Part shown: positions 43,022-52,783 of the stretch, piece by piece
Layout of the letters: each line of letters opens with the position of its first letter
How positions within the stretch are numbered: position 1 is the first letter of the stretch
NCBI RefSeq assembly: GCF_009764265.1
Contig: NZ_RWIR01000024.1
Span: 248,001 to 312,000, forward strand
DNA length: 64,000 nt
From: Pseudomonas sp. PB101
Lineage (GTDB): Bacteria; Pseudomonadota; Gammaproteobacteria; Pseudomonadales; Pseudomonadaceae
Direction of reading: 5' to 3'
Program-made: the position numbers and the translations under genes
The notes under the pieces: generated by a model
Told to the model about the DNA's origin: nothing
The model's database searches: none
Seen by the model: the letters and a program-made list of their open reading frames with translations, nothing else

Positions 43022-43945
43022 ATGAACCAAGCCTTGGATCTGTCATTTTTTTACCTCCTGGCCAACAAAGGCAGCCTCGCCGCGACGGCACGAGAGCTGG
43101 GCATCACGCCGCCGGCGGTGAGCAAGCGTCTCACCGCGCTGGAGGCACGACTGGGTGTGCGCCTGGTCAATCGCACCACGCGCTCGATGAGTCTGACCTC
43201 GGAAGGTGAACTGCTTTTTTCCCATGCCGCCCGGATCCTGACCCAGATCGATGAGGTCGAGCAGTTGATCAACAGCAGTCGGGCTACGCCCAAAGGCCTG
43301 ATACGGGTCAACGCTTCGCTGGGGTTTGGCCGTCGTTACATCGGCCCTGCCCTGGGCGCGTTTTTCGCGCAGTACCCGGAAGTGGAAGTACAGCTGGAAA
43401 TCAGCGATCACCCGCTCGATCTGACTACTCACGGGTTTGACCTGGGCATTCGCTTCGGCACACTGCCGGACGCGGCTTTCCATGCGCGAAAGATCGCCTC
43501 CAATCGCCGCTTGTTATGCGCGTCACCGCTGTACCTGGAAAAGCACGGCGTGCCGCAACGCTTGACGGATTTGCAGCAACACAACTGCATCTTCCTGCGG
43601 CAGAACGAAACGCCCTACGGCGTCTGGAGCTTCACCAACGGGGGGCGCACGCAAAACATCAAGGTGCGCGGTGCCTTGGGCTGTAACGACGGTGAAGTGG
43701 CCTTGAACTGGGCACTGGAAGGCTACGGCATTCTGCTGCGGGCCGAATGGGACATCGCCAGGTATGTGCGCAGTGGTCGCTTGCGATTAGTGCTGGAAGA
43801 CCAGACACCGACCCGCGCCGATGTCTATGCGGTTTACCCACAACAGTTACACCTGTCGGCGCGAGTGCGCAGTCTTATCGATTTTCTGGTTGAGCGTTTC
43901 AAGCACATCGATCACCTGGATGAAGCGATGTCTATCGATGACTGA
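43022..43945 (+). CDS. LysR-family regulator (DmlR-like)
   Basis: A 307-residue protein. Residues 1-60 (LSFFYLLANKGSLAATARELGITPPAVSKRLTALEARLGVRLVNRTTRSMSLTSEG) are the winged helix of LysR proteins and the rest is the two-lobed inducer domain. It is divergent from the dehydrogenase gene with an inverted repeat between them, the usual arrangement for a regulator that activates its neighbour on binding the substrate (here tartrate or D-malate, by inference). It may also control dctA, which lies in the same orientation as the dehydrogenase. Confidence 0.86.
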   Translation: MNQALDLSFFYLLANKGSLAATARELGITPPAVSKRLTALEARLGVRLVNRTTRSMSLTSEGELLFSHAARILTQIDEVEQLINSSRATPKGLIRVNASLGFGRRYIGPALGAFFAQYPEVEVQLEISDHPLDLTTHGFDLGIRFGTLPDAAFHARKIASNRRLLCASPLYLEKHGVPQRLTDLQQHNCIFLRQNETPYGVWSFTNGGRTQNIKVRGALGCNDGEVALNWALEGYGILLRAEWDIARYVRSGRLRLVLEDQTPTRADVYAVYPQQLHLSARVRSLIDFLVERFKHIDHLDEAMSIDD

Positions 43946-44044
43946 ATGGCCCCTGGCGCCACATTGACAGCAGAGGCCGCTTTTTCGTCTAACGTCAATG
44001 GATGCTTTTGCATGAACCACTTCCTCTGAAAATGGAGTTCGACG

Positions 44045-44500
44045 ATGAAAACTATCGTTTCCTGGCTGACGATTACGCTGCTTGGTTTAGTGCTTGGTGC
44101 CTGTTCCGCGGTCGACTCCGTGAGTGGAGGCGCAGGCGAGACGGAGATTCGTTCGGGCAAGATCGAGCAGATTACCCAGACCCAGATGCAGACCAATCAC
44201 GATAGCGGCGTCGGGGCCATATTGGGTGGTATCGGCGGTTTAGCCCTGGGAAGCCTGATCGGCCAGGGTACCGGCCGTGATGTGGCAATGGTCGCGGGAG
44301 CCCTCGCCGGCGGTGTAGGCGGCAACTACGTCGAAAAGAAAAAATATGATCAGCCCATGGACGCCCAGCAGATCATCGTCCGCACCCACAGCGGCGTGTT
44401 GGTCCAGGTGACCCAGCCGATCAACCCCGCGTTGAAAAAAGGCATGAACGTTTATGTCGAGGGTTCCGGCAACGAAGCGCGGGTAGTGCCACAAAGCTAG
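44045..44500 (+). CDS. Glycine-zipper outer-membrane lipoprotein (SlyB-like)
   Basis: A 151-residue lipoprotein. The signal peptide ends in the lipobox LGAC, with lipidation at Cys 20, and Ser at +2 directs it to the outer membrane. GVGAILGGIGGLALGSLIGQGTGRDVAMVAGALAGGVGGNYVEKK is the glycine-zipper two-helix membrane domain, followed by a beta domain (IIVRTHSGVLVQVTQPINPALKKGMNVYVEGSG) as in SlyB/Pcp proteins. Such proteins support outer-membrane stability under divalent-cation stress. GGAG upstream supports the start. It appears monocistronic. Confidence 0.88.
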   Translation: MKTIVSWLTITLLGLVLGACSAVDSVSGGAGETEIRSGKIEQITQTQMQTNHDSGVGAILGGIGGLALGSLIGQGTGRDVAMVAGALAGGVGGNYVEKKKYDQPMDAQQIIVRTHSGVLVQVTQPINPALKKGMNVYVEGSGNEARVVPQS

Positions 44501-44558
44501 TGGCGTCCGGGGTAATGGATGCAGATATCGGTCTTGACCCTTGAAGGGGTGACACCCG

Positions 44559-44894
44559 ATGAGCGAGAACAAGTCGCCTGTCAGTCTCGATGAAGACATC
44601 TGCGTTCATGTCTTCACCGCCTCCGCCGCCATGGTGGGCGTCTGCATCACGGTGATCGGGATATTCCAGGTCATCACCACGTTGAGGAGTGAAAACTCGC
44701 TGGGTGATGACTTTCTTGCGATCAACGCCATCTTGTATTTGATCACCACCCTGCTGTCCTACTGGACGCTGCGCACCCGAAAAATGCAGCGCAGTCCCTT
44801 TCTGGAAAAGCTGACCGATGCGCTTTTCCTGATTGCGCTGACCTGTACCACCGGCATTGCCGGCTTTATCACCTGGGCGATTACCCTGAGTTAG
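44559..44894 (+). CDS. Small inner-membrane protein
   Basis: A 111-residue protein with three or four hydrophobic segments (VFTASAAMVGVCITVIGIFQVIT, FLAINAILYLITTLLSYWTL, LTDALFLIALTCTTGIAGFITWAI). No family is recognised. AAGGGGTGA precedes the start. A REP cluster follows it. Confidence 0.7.
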   Translation: MSENKSPVSLDEDICVHVFTASAAMVGVCITVIGIFQVITTLRSENSLGDDFLAINAILYLITTLLSYWTLRTRKMQRSPFLEKLTDALFLIALTCTTGIAGFITWAITLS

Positions 44895-44930
44895 GGGGCG
44901 GCGTGGACGGCAGCGTGGACATGGTCCCTT

Positions 44931-45029
44931 GTAGGAGCCGGCTTGCCGGCGATGGTCGTCAACGATGACGCGGGTAAACAGGATAAACGCGGCGCACTTG
45001 AGTCCATCGCCGGCAAGCCGCCTCCTACA
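44931..45029. repeat. REP pair
   Basis: GTAGGAGCCGGCTTGCCGGC at the left end, a spacer GATGGTCGTCAACGATGACG, and the inverted GCCGGCAAGCCG-CCTCCTAC at the right end. One G of the usual CCGGCTCC is missing at the right arm. Confidence 0.85.
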
Positions 45030-45070
45030 GGTTCTGCGTCGTCGGGGTTTCCCGGGATTGACGCGGTCCT

Positions 45071-45170
45071 TGTGGGAGCTGGCTTGCCAGCGATGGTCGT
45101 CAACGATGACGCGGGTAAGCAGGAAAAACGCGGCGCACTTGAGTCCATCGCCGGCAAGCCGGCTCCTACA
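45071..45170. repeat. REP pair
   Basis: A second pair 42 bases after the first, starting TGTGGGAGCTGGCTTGCCAGC and ending GCCGGCAAGCCGGCTCCTACA, with the same spacer. The linker between the two pairs (GCGTCGTCGGGGTTTCCCGG) recurs at the 57.5-kb cluster. Confidence 0.85.
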
Positions 45171-45262
45171 AGTGTTGCGTTATTGGTGTTTCCCCCAACG
45201 GTCATGATAGAACCCGACTTCAAAGCCCGGCACGTGCCACTATGCCCCTCGAGTCGACTGCA

Positions 45263-45721
45263 ATGAAAATCGGCGTCATTTCCGACACCCACGGTTTGCT
45301 CCGCCCCGAAGCCCTTGCCGCCCTGCAAGGCTGTGAGCGCATTCTTCACGGGGGCGACATCGGCAGCGCGCAGATCCTCGACCAACTGGCCGCGATCGCG
45401 CCGGTGGATGCAGTGCGCGGCAACAACGATCTGGACGCGCCCTGGGCGCGGGAGTTGCCCGACTGCCTGCGCCTGGAGCTCAATGGCTGGACGGTTTTGC
45501 TGGTGCATGACATGGCCGACGTGGCGGCCAGGCTCGATGACGGCATCCAGCTGGTGATCACCGGACACTCGCACAAGCCGTGCATTGAATGGCGCGGTGA
45601 GCGGTTGTTCGTCAATCCCGGTAGCGCCGGGCGTCGACGCTTCAAGTTGCCTGTCACGTTGGCATTGCTTCAAATAAACGCCCAAACGATCGAACCGCAG
45701 CTGGTGTCATTGCTCGATTGA
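45263..45721 (+). CDS. YfcE/MJ0936-type metallophosphoesterase
   Basis: A 152-residue calcineurin-like phosphoesterase. The metal ligands are in order: MKIGVISDTHG (D-x-H), HGGDIG, GNND, LLVHD, and GHSHKP. Family enzymes hydrolyse phosphodiesters; the physiological substrate is generally unknown. ATG 45263 starts directly at the first strand; ATG 45242 would add seven residues. It lies just after the REP cluster. Confidence 0.85.
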   Translation: MKIGVISDTHGLLRPEALAALQGCERILHGGDIGSAQILDQLAAIAPVDAVRGNNDLDAPWARELPDCLRLELNGWTVLLVHDMADVAARLDDGIQLVITGHSHKPCIEWRGERLFVNPGSAGRRRFKLPVTLALLQINAQTIEPQLVSLLD

Positions 45722-45852
45722 ATCACCCACATAAAACTTTATCGAATATCAAAATGCTATTTGATTCCTTTAAAGAATATAAACATTCCCCTATAACTGT
45801 CCGAAATGGAACACCTCACAAGTGTTCCCTGGCCAACAGCACTTCAACAAAA

Positions 45853-45906
45853 GTTGCCCGGCAGCAACACACCAACCCAAGAAACCAAATAAAACCCTTT
45901 GGTTTC
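45853..45906. promoter_or_regulatory. Two inverted repeats upstream of msuE
   Basis: GTTGC-CCGGCA-GCAAC (45853-45868) and GAAACCAAA-TAAAACCC-TTTGGTTTC (45881-45906, perfect nine-base arms) lie 82-135 bases before msuE in a 266-base gap. The second has no T run. They may be operators of the sulfur-starvation control of the operon. Confidence 0.5.
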
Positions 45907-45987
45907 ATATAGATAAAAACTGGTTCGGTTCTTGCTGAGTACTGCCACCGACTCTGTTTGTAGAGCGACAGCACAGGAATCGAACCC

Positions 45988-46548
45988 ATGAATGCCCCCT
46001 TGAACGTTATCGCAGTATCCGGCGGTGCCTACCGTCCTTCGCGTACCCAGGTGCTCAGCCAGGCCATCCTCGACGAGGTCGCCAGCCATCTGAATATTGT
46101 TGGCCGGGTGATCGAGCTGGCCGATCTCGCCCGCGACGTGGGCGGCGCCCTCAGCCGCAAAGAGCTGCCTGACGAAATCGAGGCACAACTGCAAGCCATC
46201 GAAAACGCCGACTTATTAATCGTCGCGTCGCCGGTCTATCGCGGCTCTTACCCGGGTCAGCTCAAGCACCTGTTTGACCTGATCGACCAGGACGCCCTGA
46301 TCGATACGCCGGTGCTGCTCGCAGCTACGGGAGGCAGCCCTCGCCACGCGCTGGTGATCGATCACCAACTGCGGCCACTGTTCAGCTTCTTCCAGGCGCT
46401 GACCCTGCCACTGGGCGTGTACGCCAGCGAATCCGACTTCAGCAATTACCGCATCAGTTGCGACCTGCTGCAGGCGCGCATCGGTCTGGCCGTTGAACGC
46501 GCCCTGCCCTTTTTCAGCAGCCACCAACGCCTGCGCCAGAGCGCCTGA
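45988..46548 (+). CDS. msuE: NADH-dependent FMN reductase MsuE
   Basis: A 186-residue flavodoxin-like FMN reductase. [22 protein letters not shown] is the phosphate loop, [27 protein letters not shown] the second FMN-contacting loop, and [23 protein letters not shown] the dimer loop of SsuE/MsuE proteins. It supplies reduced FMN to the two monooxygenases encoded next. It is first in msuE-msuD-msuC-sfnR, transcribed rightward, with the msuD start 11 bases after its stop. Confidence 0.9.
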   Translation: MNAPLNVIAVSGGAYRPSRTQVLSQAILDEVASHLNIVGRVIELADLARDVGGALSRKELPDEIEAQLQAIENADLLIVASPVYRGSYPGQLKHLFDLIDQDALIDTPVLLAATGGSPRHALVIDHQLRPLFSFFQALTLPLGVYASESDFSNYRISCDLLQARIGLAVERALPFFSSHQRLRQSA

Positions 46549-46559
46549 GGAGCATGACG

Positions 46560-47705
46560 ATGAATGTATTCTGGTTCCTCCCGACCCACGGTGACGGGCA
46601 CTTCCTTGGCACCAGCCAGGGCGCTCGCCCGGTGACCCTCAACTACCTCAAGCAGATTGCCCAGGCGGCGGATGGCCTGGGTTACTACGGGGTGCTTATT
46701 CCGACCGGACGTTCCTGCGAGGATTCCTGGGTCATCGCCTCGGCCCTGACCCCGCTGACCGAACGCCTGCGTTATCTGGTGGCGATTCGTCCGGGGATCA
46801 TTTCGCCGACGGTATCGGCCCGCATGGCCGCCACCCTTGACCGGTTGTCCGGCGGGCGCTTGCTGATCAATGTGGTGACCGGTGGCGATCCGGACGAAAA
46901 CCGTGGCGATGGCATCCACCAAAGCCATGCCGAGCGTTACGAAGTCACCGATGAATTCCTGCAGATCTGGCGCCGTGTACTGCAAGGCGAAGCCGTGGAT
47001 TTCCATGGCAAGCACTTCCAGGTGGAAAACGCCAAGGCACTCTACCCACCGGTGCAGAAGCCCTACCCGCCCTTGTATTTCGGCGGTTCTTCGGACGCGG
47101 CCCATGACCTGGCGGCCGAGCAACTGGACGTTTACCTGACGTGGGGTGAGCCGCCGGCCGCGGTGGCTGAAAAGATCGCCGATGTCCGCGCCCGGGCAGC
47201 CAGGCATGGGCGCACCGTGAAGTTCGGCATCCGCCTGCATGTCATCGTGCGCGAGCGCGCCGAAGACGCCTGGCAGGCCGCCGACCGACTGATCGAGCAC
47301 ATCTGCGACGAGACCATTGCCGCGGCGCAAAAGTCATTCTCCCGCTTCGACTCCGAAGGCCAGCGGCGCATGGCCGCCCTGCATGACGGTCGCCGCGACA
47401 ACCTGGAAATCGCCCCCAACCTGTGGGCCGGCGTCGGCCTGGTGCGCGGTGGCGCAGGCACGGCACTGGTCGGCGACCCGCAACAGGTGGCGGCACGCAT
47501 CAAGGAGTACGCCGACCTTGGCATCGACAGCTTCATCTTCTCCGGTTACCCGCACCTCGAAGAAGCCTACCGCTTTGCCGAGCTGGTCTTCCCCCTGTTA
47601 CCCGAACCCTATGCCAGCCTGGCAGGTCGCGGCGTGACCAATCTCACCGGACCCTTTGGCGAAATGATCGCCAACGATGTCCTGCCACGGACACAAACCG
47701 CATGA
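46560..47705 (+). CDS. msuD: FMNH2-dependent methanesulfonate/alkanesulfonate monooxygenase MsuD
   Basis: A 381-residue protein of the bacterial luciferase fold. [58 protein letters not shown] is the SsuD-family start, [41 protein letters not shown] the flavin and substrate region. It splits sulfonates to sulfite and the aldehyde; in the msu locus the substrate is methanesulfonate. ATG 46560 was chosen because AGGAG is seven bases upstream; ATG 46554 is only one base from it. Confidence 0.92.
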   Translation: MNVFWFLPTHGDGHFLGTSQGARPVTLNYLKQIAQAADGLGYYGVLIPTGRSCEDSWVIASALTPLTERLRYLVAIRPGIISPTVSARMAATLDRLSGGRLLINVVTGGDPDENRGDGIHQSHAERYEVTDEFLQIWRRVLQGEAVDFHGKHFQVENAKALYPPVQKPYPPLYFGGSSDAAHDLAAEQLDVYLTWGEPPAAVAEKIADVRARAARHGRTVKFGIRLHVIVRERAEDAWQAADRLIEHICDETIAAAQKSFSRFDSEGQRRMAALHDGRRDNLEIAPNLWAGVGLVRGGAGTALVGDPQQVAARIKEYADLGIDSFIFSGYPHLEEAYRFAELVFPLLPEPYASLAGRGVTNLTGPFGEMIANDVLPRTQTA

Positions 47706-47760
47706 GCCTGTCGCCAACGACCCACCTGGCAGTCACCCCAGAACTATCGAGGAATTGCGC

Positions 47761-48948
47761 GTGAGCACCCAACTACAGACTGCTGTCCTCAGCCCCTTGC
47801 AGATCGCGCGCAAACTGGCCGCTACCTTTGCCGAGACCGCCGCCGAACGGGACGAGCTCGGCGGCACGCCGAAGGCCGAACGCGACGCCCTGCGCCACAG
47901 CGGCCTGCTGGCCCTGAGCATCCCCACCCAGTTCGGTGGCCTCGGTGCCGACTGGAGCGAGACACTCAGCGTGGTCCGCGAGTTCGCCAAGGTCGACAGC
48001 TCCATCGCCCACGTCTTCGGTTTCCAGCACTTGATGCTGGCCACCGTGCGTCTGTTCTCGAGGCCCGAGCAATGGCAACCCTGGTTTGAGCAGACCGCGC
48101 GCAACAACTGGTTCTGGGGCAACGCACTCAACCCGCTCGACACCCGCACCGTGGTGAAGAAGTTCGATGGCTGGCGTGAGTTTTCCGGCAAGAAAAGTTT
48201 CTGCTCCGGGGCCAGCGACTCGGAAATGCTGATTGCCTCGGCGGTCGACGAAAGTGCCGGCGGCAAGCTGCTGATCGCCGCCATTCCGAGTGGCCGCACC
48301 GGTATCACCCTGCACGGCGACTGGGACAACATGGGCCAGCGCCAGACCGACAGCGGCAGCGCAACATTCGAACGGGTACGGGTGGAAGAGTCGGAGCTGC
48401 TGCTTGATCCGGGCCCCTTGAGTACCCCGTTCGCCTGCCTGCGCCCCCTGATCGCCCAGCTGCACTTCGCGCATATTTTCCTTGGCATCGCCGAAGGGGC
48501 TTTCGAGGAAGCCCGTCAGTACACGCTCAAGGAAGGACGCCCGTGGTTCACCTCCAAGGCCCGCCACGTCAGTGAAGACCCCTACATCCTGCGCCACTAC
48601 GGCGAGTTCTGGGTCGGTCTGGAAAGCGTGCGCGTGCTGGTTGAACGCGCCGCCGCGCAACTCGACGACGCCTGGCGCAAGGGACACAGCCTGGGCAGCG
48701 AAGAGCGTGCGCAACTGGCGCTCTCGATCGCCTGCGCCAAAGTGGCGGCGACCCGTACCGGCCTCGACCTGTGCAGCCGTTTGTTCGAAGTCACCGGGGC
48801 GCGCGCGACTCACGCCTCGCTGCGGTTCGACCGTTACTGGCGCAACCTGCGCACGCAGACACTGCATGACCCGGTGGACTACAAAATTCACGAGCTGGGG
48901 GACTGGGCGCTGAACCAGAACCGCACCACTCCCACTTTCTACTCCTGA
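47761..48948 (+). CDS. msuC: FMNH2-dependent methanesulfinate monooxygenase MsuC
   Basis: A 395-residue member of the acyl-CoA-dehydrogenase-fold monooxygenases. LLALSIPTQFGGLGADWSETLSVVREFAKVDSSIAHVFGFQHL is the N-terminal domain, and HVSEDPYILRHYGEFWVGLESVRVLVERAAAQLD the C-terminal helices. The catalytic Glu of true dehydrogenases is not evident. In the Pseudomonas pathway MsuC oxidises methanesulfinate to methanesulfonate, which MsuD then cleaves. The start is GTG 47761 with GAGGAA upstream; an in-frame ATG at 47677 overlaps msuD. Confidence 0.88.
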   Translation: MSTQLQTAVLSPLQIARKLAATFAETAAERDELGGTPKAERDALRHSGLLALSIPTQFGGLGADWSETLSVVREFAKVDSSIAHVFGFQHLMLATVRLFSRPEQWQPWFEQTARNNWFWGNALNPLDTRTVVKKFDGWREFSGKKSFCSGASDSEMLIASAVDESAGGKLLIAAIPSGRTGITLHGDWDNMGQRQTDSGSATFERVRVEESELLLDPGPLSTPFACLRPLIAQLHFAHIFLGIAEGAFEEARQYTLKEGRPWFTSKARHVSEDPYILRHYGEFWVGLESVRVLVERAAAQLDDAWRKGHSLGSEERAQLALSIACAKVAATRTGLDLCSRLFEVTGARATHASLRFDRYWRNLRTQTLHDPVDYKIHELGDWALNQNRTTPTFYS

Positions 48949-48960
48949 GCGAGGGAGCCC

Positions 48961-50064
48961 ATGCAACTGCTGACTCTGCCCCCATCCCCATCGTTGGCCA
49001 CCTCGATCCGGGCCACCGCCCAGGTTTTCGAGGACCCCAAGTCGCAGGCCCTGCTCGCCCATTTGCAGCAGGTCGCGCCAAGCGAGGCCAGTGTGCTGAT
49101 CATCGGTGAAACCGGCACCGGCAAGGAGTTGGTCGCCCGCCATATCCATAATCTCAGCCGCCGCAGCCAGGGTCCCTTCGTGGCCGTCAACTGCGGCGCG
49201 TTCTCGGAATCCCTGGTCGAGGCCGAACTGTTCGGCCATGAGAAAGGCGCCTTTACCGGCGCCATCAGCGCCAAGCCCGGCTGGTTCGAAGAGGCCAACG
49301 GCGGCACCTTGTTCCTCGATGAGATCGGCGATCTGCCGATGCCCATCCAGGTCAAGCTGCTGCGCGTGCTGCAAGAGCGTGAAGTGGTGCGGCTGGGCTC
49401 GCGCAAGAGCATTGCGATCAACGTACGGGTGTTGGCCGCAACCAATGTGCAGTTGGAGAAAGCGATCAACGCCGGGCATTTTCGCGAAGACCTCTACTAC
49501 CGGCTCAACGTGGTCAGCCTGCATTTGCATCCGCTGCGTGACCGCCCCGGCGACATTCTGCCGCTGACCCGCCACTTCATCCGTACCTACAGCGAACGCC
49601 TGGGCTATGGACAGATTGCCCTCAGCGCCGACGCCGAACGCAAGCTGGCCGGCTATGGCTGGCCCGGCAACATTCGCGAGCTGGAAAACGTCATCCACCA
49701 CACCTTGCTGATCTGCCGCGACGGCCTTGTACGACAGGAGGATTTGCGCCTGTCGAACTTGCGTATCGAGCGCCAGGAAGAAAAGGTCAATAACCCTGAA
49801 GAGTCAGCCCAGGCGCTGCTGCATCGCGCATTCAGGCGGCTATTCGAAGAACACCAGGGCGCGCTGTACGAGAAGGTCGAGGACAGTTTGCTGCGCGCCG
49901 CGTATCAGTTCTGCCATCACAACCAGGTGCACACCGCCAGCCTGCTCGGTCTGTCGCGCAACGTCACCCGCGCACGCCTGATTGCCATCGGCGAGCTGGT
50001 GGTCAACAAGCGCCGCGTTGTCGATGACGTGCCGGACAATCGGGTTCTCCAGCTATCGATATGA
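48961..50064 (+). CDS. sfnR: Sigma-54-dependent activator SfnR
   Basis: A 367-residue enhancer-binding protein without an N-terminal sensor domain. [20 protein letters not shown] is Walker [16 protein letters not shown] holds the GAFTGA loop that contacts sigma-54, [13 protein letters not shown] is Walker B, and [16 protein letters not shown] and [17 protein letters not shown] follow. The C-terminus [25 protein letters not shown] is a Fis-type helix-turn-helix. In Pseudomonas, SfnR activates dimethyl-sulfone and related genes during sulfate starvation and is itself controlled by CysB. Lack of a sensor domain implies control by its own expression. It is last in the msu operon, 12 bases after msuC. 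Confidence 0.9.
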   Translation: MQLLTLPPSPSLATSIRATAQVFEDPKSQALLAHLQQVAPSEASVLIIGETGTGKELVARHIHNLSRRSQGPFVAVNCGAFSESLVEAELFGHEKGAFTGAISAKPGWFEEANGGTLFLDEIGDLPMPIQVKLLRVLQEREVVRLGSRKSIAINVRVLAATNVQLEKAINAGHFREDLYYRLNVVSLHLHPLRDRPGDILPLTRHFIRTYSERLGYGQIALSADAERKLAGYGWPGNIRELENVIHHTLLICRDGLVRQEDLRLSNLRIERQEEKVNNPEESAQALLHRAFRRLFEEHQGALYEKVEDSLLRAAYQFCHHNQVHTASLLGLSRNVTRARLIAIGELVVNKRRVVDDVPDNRVLQLSI

Positions 50065-50095
50065 CTGTCCGGCACTGCCGCCGCCAAAGGCAGAC

Positions 50096-51139
50096 TCACG
50101 CGCCCGCCCGCTCGACCCGATCGGCGATCTGTCGCGCCCGTTGCAGCAACGCCTCCAACCCGCCACCGGAAGCCTCCACGCGCACCCGCAGGCAGCCCAA
50201 TGCCCGGCCCTGGATGCGCTCGATGCCGCCTTGCACCAGGTGCGTCCGGCAACCGAACAGCGCAGCGATTGCCGACAACTCCGGTTCGTGGCCGCTGGCA
50301 CCGGTGTAATGCAGATCGAGCATGATCTGCGCCCCGGACTCTGACGGCGCGTCATGCACGGCAGGCTGCAGCGTGCCAAGCAAGGAGCGGGTGACGTCGT
50401 GTCGCGGGTCACCGAACACTTGCCAGACATCGCCCTGCTCGACCACCCGACCATTTTCCAGGACCACCACACGATCACAGAGATCGCGGATCACTTCCAT
50501 TTCGTGGGTGATCAGCACAATGGTCAGCCCCAGGCGGCGATTGATATCGCGCAGCAACGCGAGGATCGCCTGGGTGCTCTCGGGGTCGAGTGCCGAGGTC
50601 GCCTCGTCGCACAGTAAAAGATCCGGCTGCAACACCAATGCACGGGCAATGCCGACCCGCTGCTTTTGCCCACCGGAGAGCTGCGCCGGGTACGCGTCAC
50701 GCTTGTCCTGCAGTCCCACAAGATGCAACAGCTCGTCAACTCTTCGCGCACGCTCGGCACGGCCGATGCCCGCCAGCCGCAGCGGCAACCCCACGTTGTC
50801 GCCGACGGTTTGCGAGGCCATCAGGTTGAAATGCTGGAAGATCATCCCGGTGCGCTGACGCAAGCCTGCCAGACGTGCTCGATCGAAACCGACGATATCC
50901 TCGCCCTCGATCAGTACCTGGCCGCTGCTCGGTTGCTCCAGCCGGTTGAGCGAGCGCAGCAGCGAGGACTTGCCGGCGCCGCTGCGACCAATGATGCCGA
51001 ACACTTCACCGCGGCGAATGTCCAGGTTGATGTCGTGCAACGCTTGCACGTCCTGCTGCCCGACCCGGTAATGCTTGCCCAGCCCCACCAAGCGTATATG
51101 CACGGCGGCAGCCAGGGCCTGTGGATTGAAACTGACCAT
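50096..51139 (-). CDS. metN: Methionine-type ABC transporter ATPase MetN
   Basis: A 347-residue ATPase. [18 protein letters not shown] is Walker [17 protein letters not shown] the signature, [14 protein letters not shown]alker B and ITHEMEVI the switch His. After residue 265 a NIL regulatory domain follows ([48 protein letters not shown]). Because it lies in a sulfur-scavenging operon, the cargo is probably an organosulfur compound related to methionine rather than methionine itself. ATG 51139 has AGGA upstream. The gene is convergent with sfnR, 31 bases away. Confidence 0.88.
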   Translation of the reverse strand: MVSFNPQALAAAVHIRLVGLGKHYRVGQQDVQALHDINLDIRRGEVFGIIGRSGAGKSSLLRSLNRLEQPSSGQVLIEGEDIVGFDRARLAGLRQRTGMIFQHFNLMASQTVGDNVGLPLRLAGIGRAERARRVDELLHLVGLQDKRDAYPAQLSGGQKQRVGIARALVLQPDLLLCDEATSALDPESTQAILALLRDINRRLGLTIVLITHEMEVIRDLCDRVVVLENGRVVEQGDVWQVFGDPRHDVTRSLLGTLQPAVHDAPSESGAQIMLDLHYTGASGHEPELSAIAALFGCRTHLVQGGIERIQGRALGCLRVRVEASGGGLEALLQRARQIADRVERAGA

Positions 51140-51248
51140 GAACAAAATCCTGCACAAACAAAAGTGAGCATGCCCCGATACCTGCGGGGCCTGCGCTAAA
51201 GCGCGTGCTGGCGGCACCTCAGGGCACCGCCGGCACGCCTGCTGCCAA

Positions 51249-52019
51249 TCAGAAACCGGGAGCGATCTGGCCCTTGTAACGGGTCAGGATGAAGTCGCGC
51301 ACCTGCGGCGAGTTCAGTGCCTTGGCCAGCTTCTGGATACCCGGATCATTGATGTTGTCCGGTCGGGCGACCAGGAACTCGACGTACAGGTCCTTGCCCT
51401 TCTCGACGATCAGCGCGCTGTTGGTGTCGATACCGGCCTCCAGTGCGTAGTTGGCAAAGACGAAGGCCAGGTCCACCTGGCTGACCGCACGGGCCAGCAA
51501 CGCACCTTCCAGTTCACGAATCTTCAGCTTGTGCGGGTTTTCGACGATATCGTGTTGCGTCGCCAGGGTATTGCTCGGGTCCTTGAGCTTGATCAACCCG
51601 GCTTCGTGCAACAACACCAGGGCGCGCCCGGTGTTCACCGGGTCGTTGGGGATGGCGACACTGGCGCCTTCGGGCAGATCGGCGAGTTTCTTGATCCTGG
51701 TCGAATAGGCGCCGAACGGCTCGATGTGCACGCCCACGACCGGCACCAGATCGGTGTGCCGGGTCTTGTTGAAGTCATCGAGGAACGGCCGGTACTGGTA
51801 GTAGTTGGCGTCGAGGTTTTTCTCGGCCAGTTGCAGGTTGGGCTGGATGAAGTCGCTGAAGACCTTGATATCCAGATCGACACCTTCTTTGGCCAGCGCC
51901 GGTTTGACGAACTCGAGAATTTCCGCGTGGGGCACCGGGGTAGCGCCCACCACCAGTTTTTCGTTGGCGTGGGCGCTCAGGGATAAAACGGCAGCGAGGG
52001 CGGCCAGGGTCTTTTTCAT
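51249..52019 (-). CDS. metQ: MetQ-type substrate-binding protein without lipobox
   Basis: A 256-residue NLPA-family binding protein. [64 protein letters not shown] and [30 protein letters not shown], shown here by their ends, are typical. The signal peptide [18 protein letters not shown] ends in an ordinary Ala-x-Ala site with no Cys, so it should be a soluble periplasmic protein, unlike the usual MetQ lipoprotein. ATG 52019 is eight bases after GGAG; ATG 52025 is only two. Confidence 0.87.
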   Translation of the reverse strand: MKKTLAALAAVLSLSAHANEKLVVGATPVPHAEILEFVKPALAKEGVDLDIKVFSDFIQPNLQLAEKNLDANYYQYRPFLDDFNKTRHTDLVPVVGVHIEPFGAYSTRIKKLADLPEGASVAIPNDPVNTGRALVLLHEAGLIKLKDPSNTLATQHDIVENPHKLKIRELEGALLARAVSQVDLAFVFANYALEAGIDTNSALIVEKGKDLYVEFLVARPDNINDPGIQKLAKALNSPQVRDFILTRYKGQIAPGF

Positions 52020-52117
52020 GCTCATGACTCCAGAATGATCGGAAAGTGGCCGTCGTGAGGTGGACGTAGGGCCTGCAGCAGCGGTACCCGGCTACTGCGT
52101 TCGGGTAGGTCCGGCGC

Positions 52118-52783
52118 TTAGCGCCGTGTGTAATGCCGTACCAGGCGATCGCCGCTCATCTGCAATGCCTGCACCAACAGGATCAGCAGCAGCACGGTGA
52201 CCACCATCACATCGGTCTGGAAACGCTGGTAACCGAAACGGATCGCCAGGTCCCCCAGGCCGCCACCGCCCACCACGCCGGCCATGGCGGTGTAGTCCAC
52301 CAGCACGATGGCGGTGACCGTGACGGCGGCGATCAGCCCGGTCCGGGCTTCAGGCAACAAGGTAAACAGGATGATCTGTGGGGTACTGGCGCCCATCGAT
52401 TGCACGGCCTCAACCAGGCCGCGATCGACTTCGCGCAAGGCACTTTCCACCAGCCGGGCAAAGAACGGCGTACAGCCGACCACCAATGGCGGAATCGCGC
52501 CGCGCACGCCCAGCGATGTGCCGGTGACCAGGGTAGTGACCGGGATCAGCACGATCAGCAGGATGATGAAGGGCATCGAGCGCAGCACGTTGGCCACCAC
52601 CGACAACAGCCGGTAGAGCCTGGGCGATTCGAGCAGCTGGCGCTGGCCCGTCAGGTACAACAGCACCCCCAGCGGCAAGCCGAGCAACACCGTGCAGCCC
52701 AGGGCCACGCCGAGCATGCTCGACGTATCCAGGCAAGCCTCGGCCACTTCGCCCCAATTGACGTGAGTGAACCATTCGTTCAT
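52118..52783 (-). CDS. metI: Methionine-type ABC transporter permease MetI
   Basis: A 221-residue permease with five hydrophobic segments. The EAA loop is ESALREVDRGLVEAVQSMGASTPQIILFTLLPEA, which contacts MetN, and MPFIILLIVLIPVTTLVTGTSLG is typical of MetI. It overlaps the end of the monooxygenase gene (ATGA) and precedes metQ and metN, so the importer is made with the enzyme. Confidence 0.88.
   Translation of the reverse strand: MNEWFTHVNWGEVAEACLDTSSMLGVALGCTVLLGLPLGVLLYLTGQRQLLESPRLYRLLSVVANVLRSMPFIILLIVLIPVTTLVTGTSLGVRGAIPPLVVGCTPFFARLVESALREVDRGLVEAVQSMGASTPQIILFTLLPEARTGLIAAVTVTAIVLVDYTAMAGVVGGGGLGDLAIRFGYQRFQTDVMVVTVLLLILLVQALQMSGDRLVRHYTRR

Noticed and set aside
45718..45912. A 64-codon plus-strand frame after the phosphoesterase gene
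   Set aside because: Overlaps the inverted repeats of the msuE promoter, has no ribosome site and unlikely composition.
47773..49701. A 642-codon minus-strand frame
   Set aside because: Antisense to msuC and sfnR, both of which have full family motifs.
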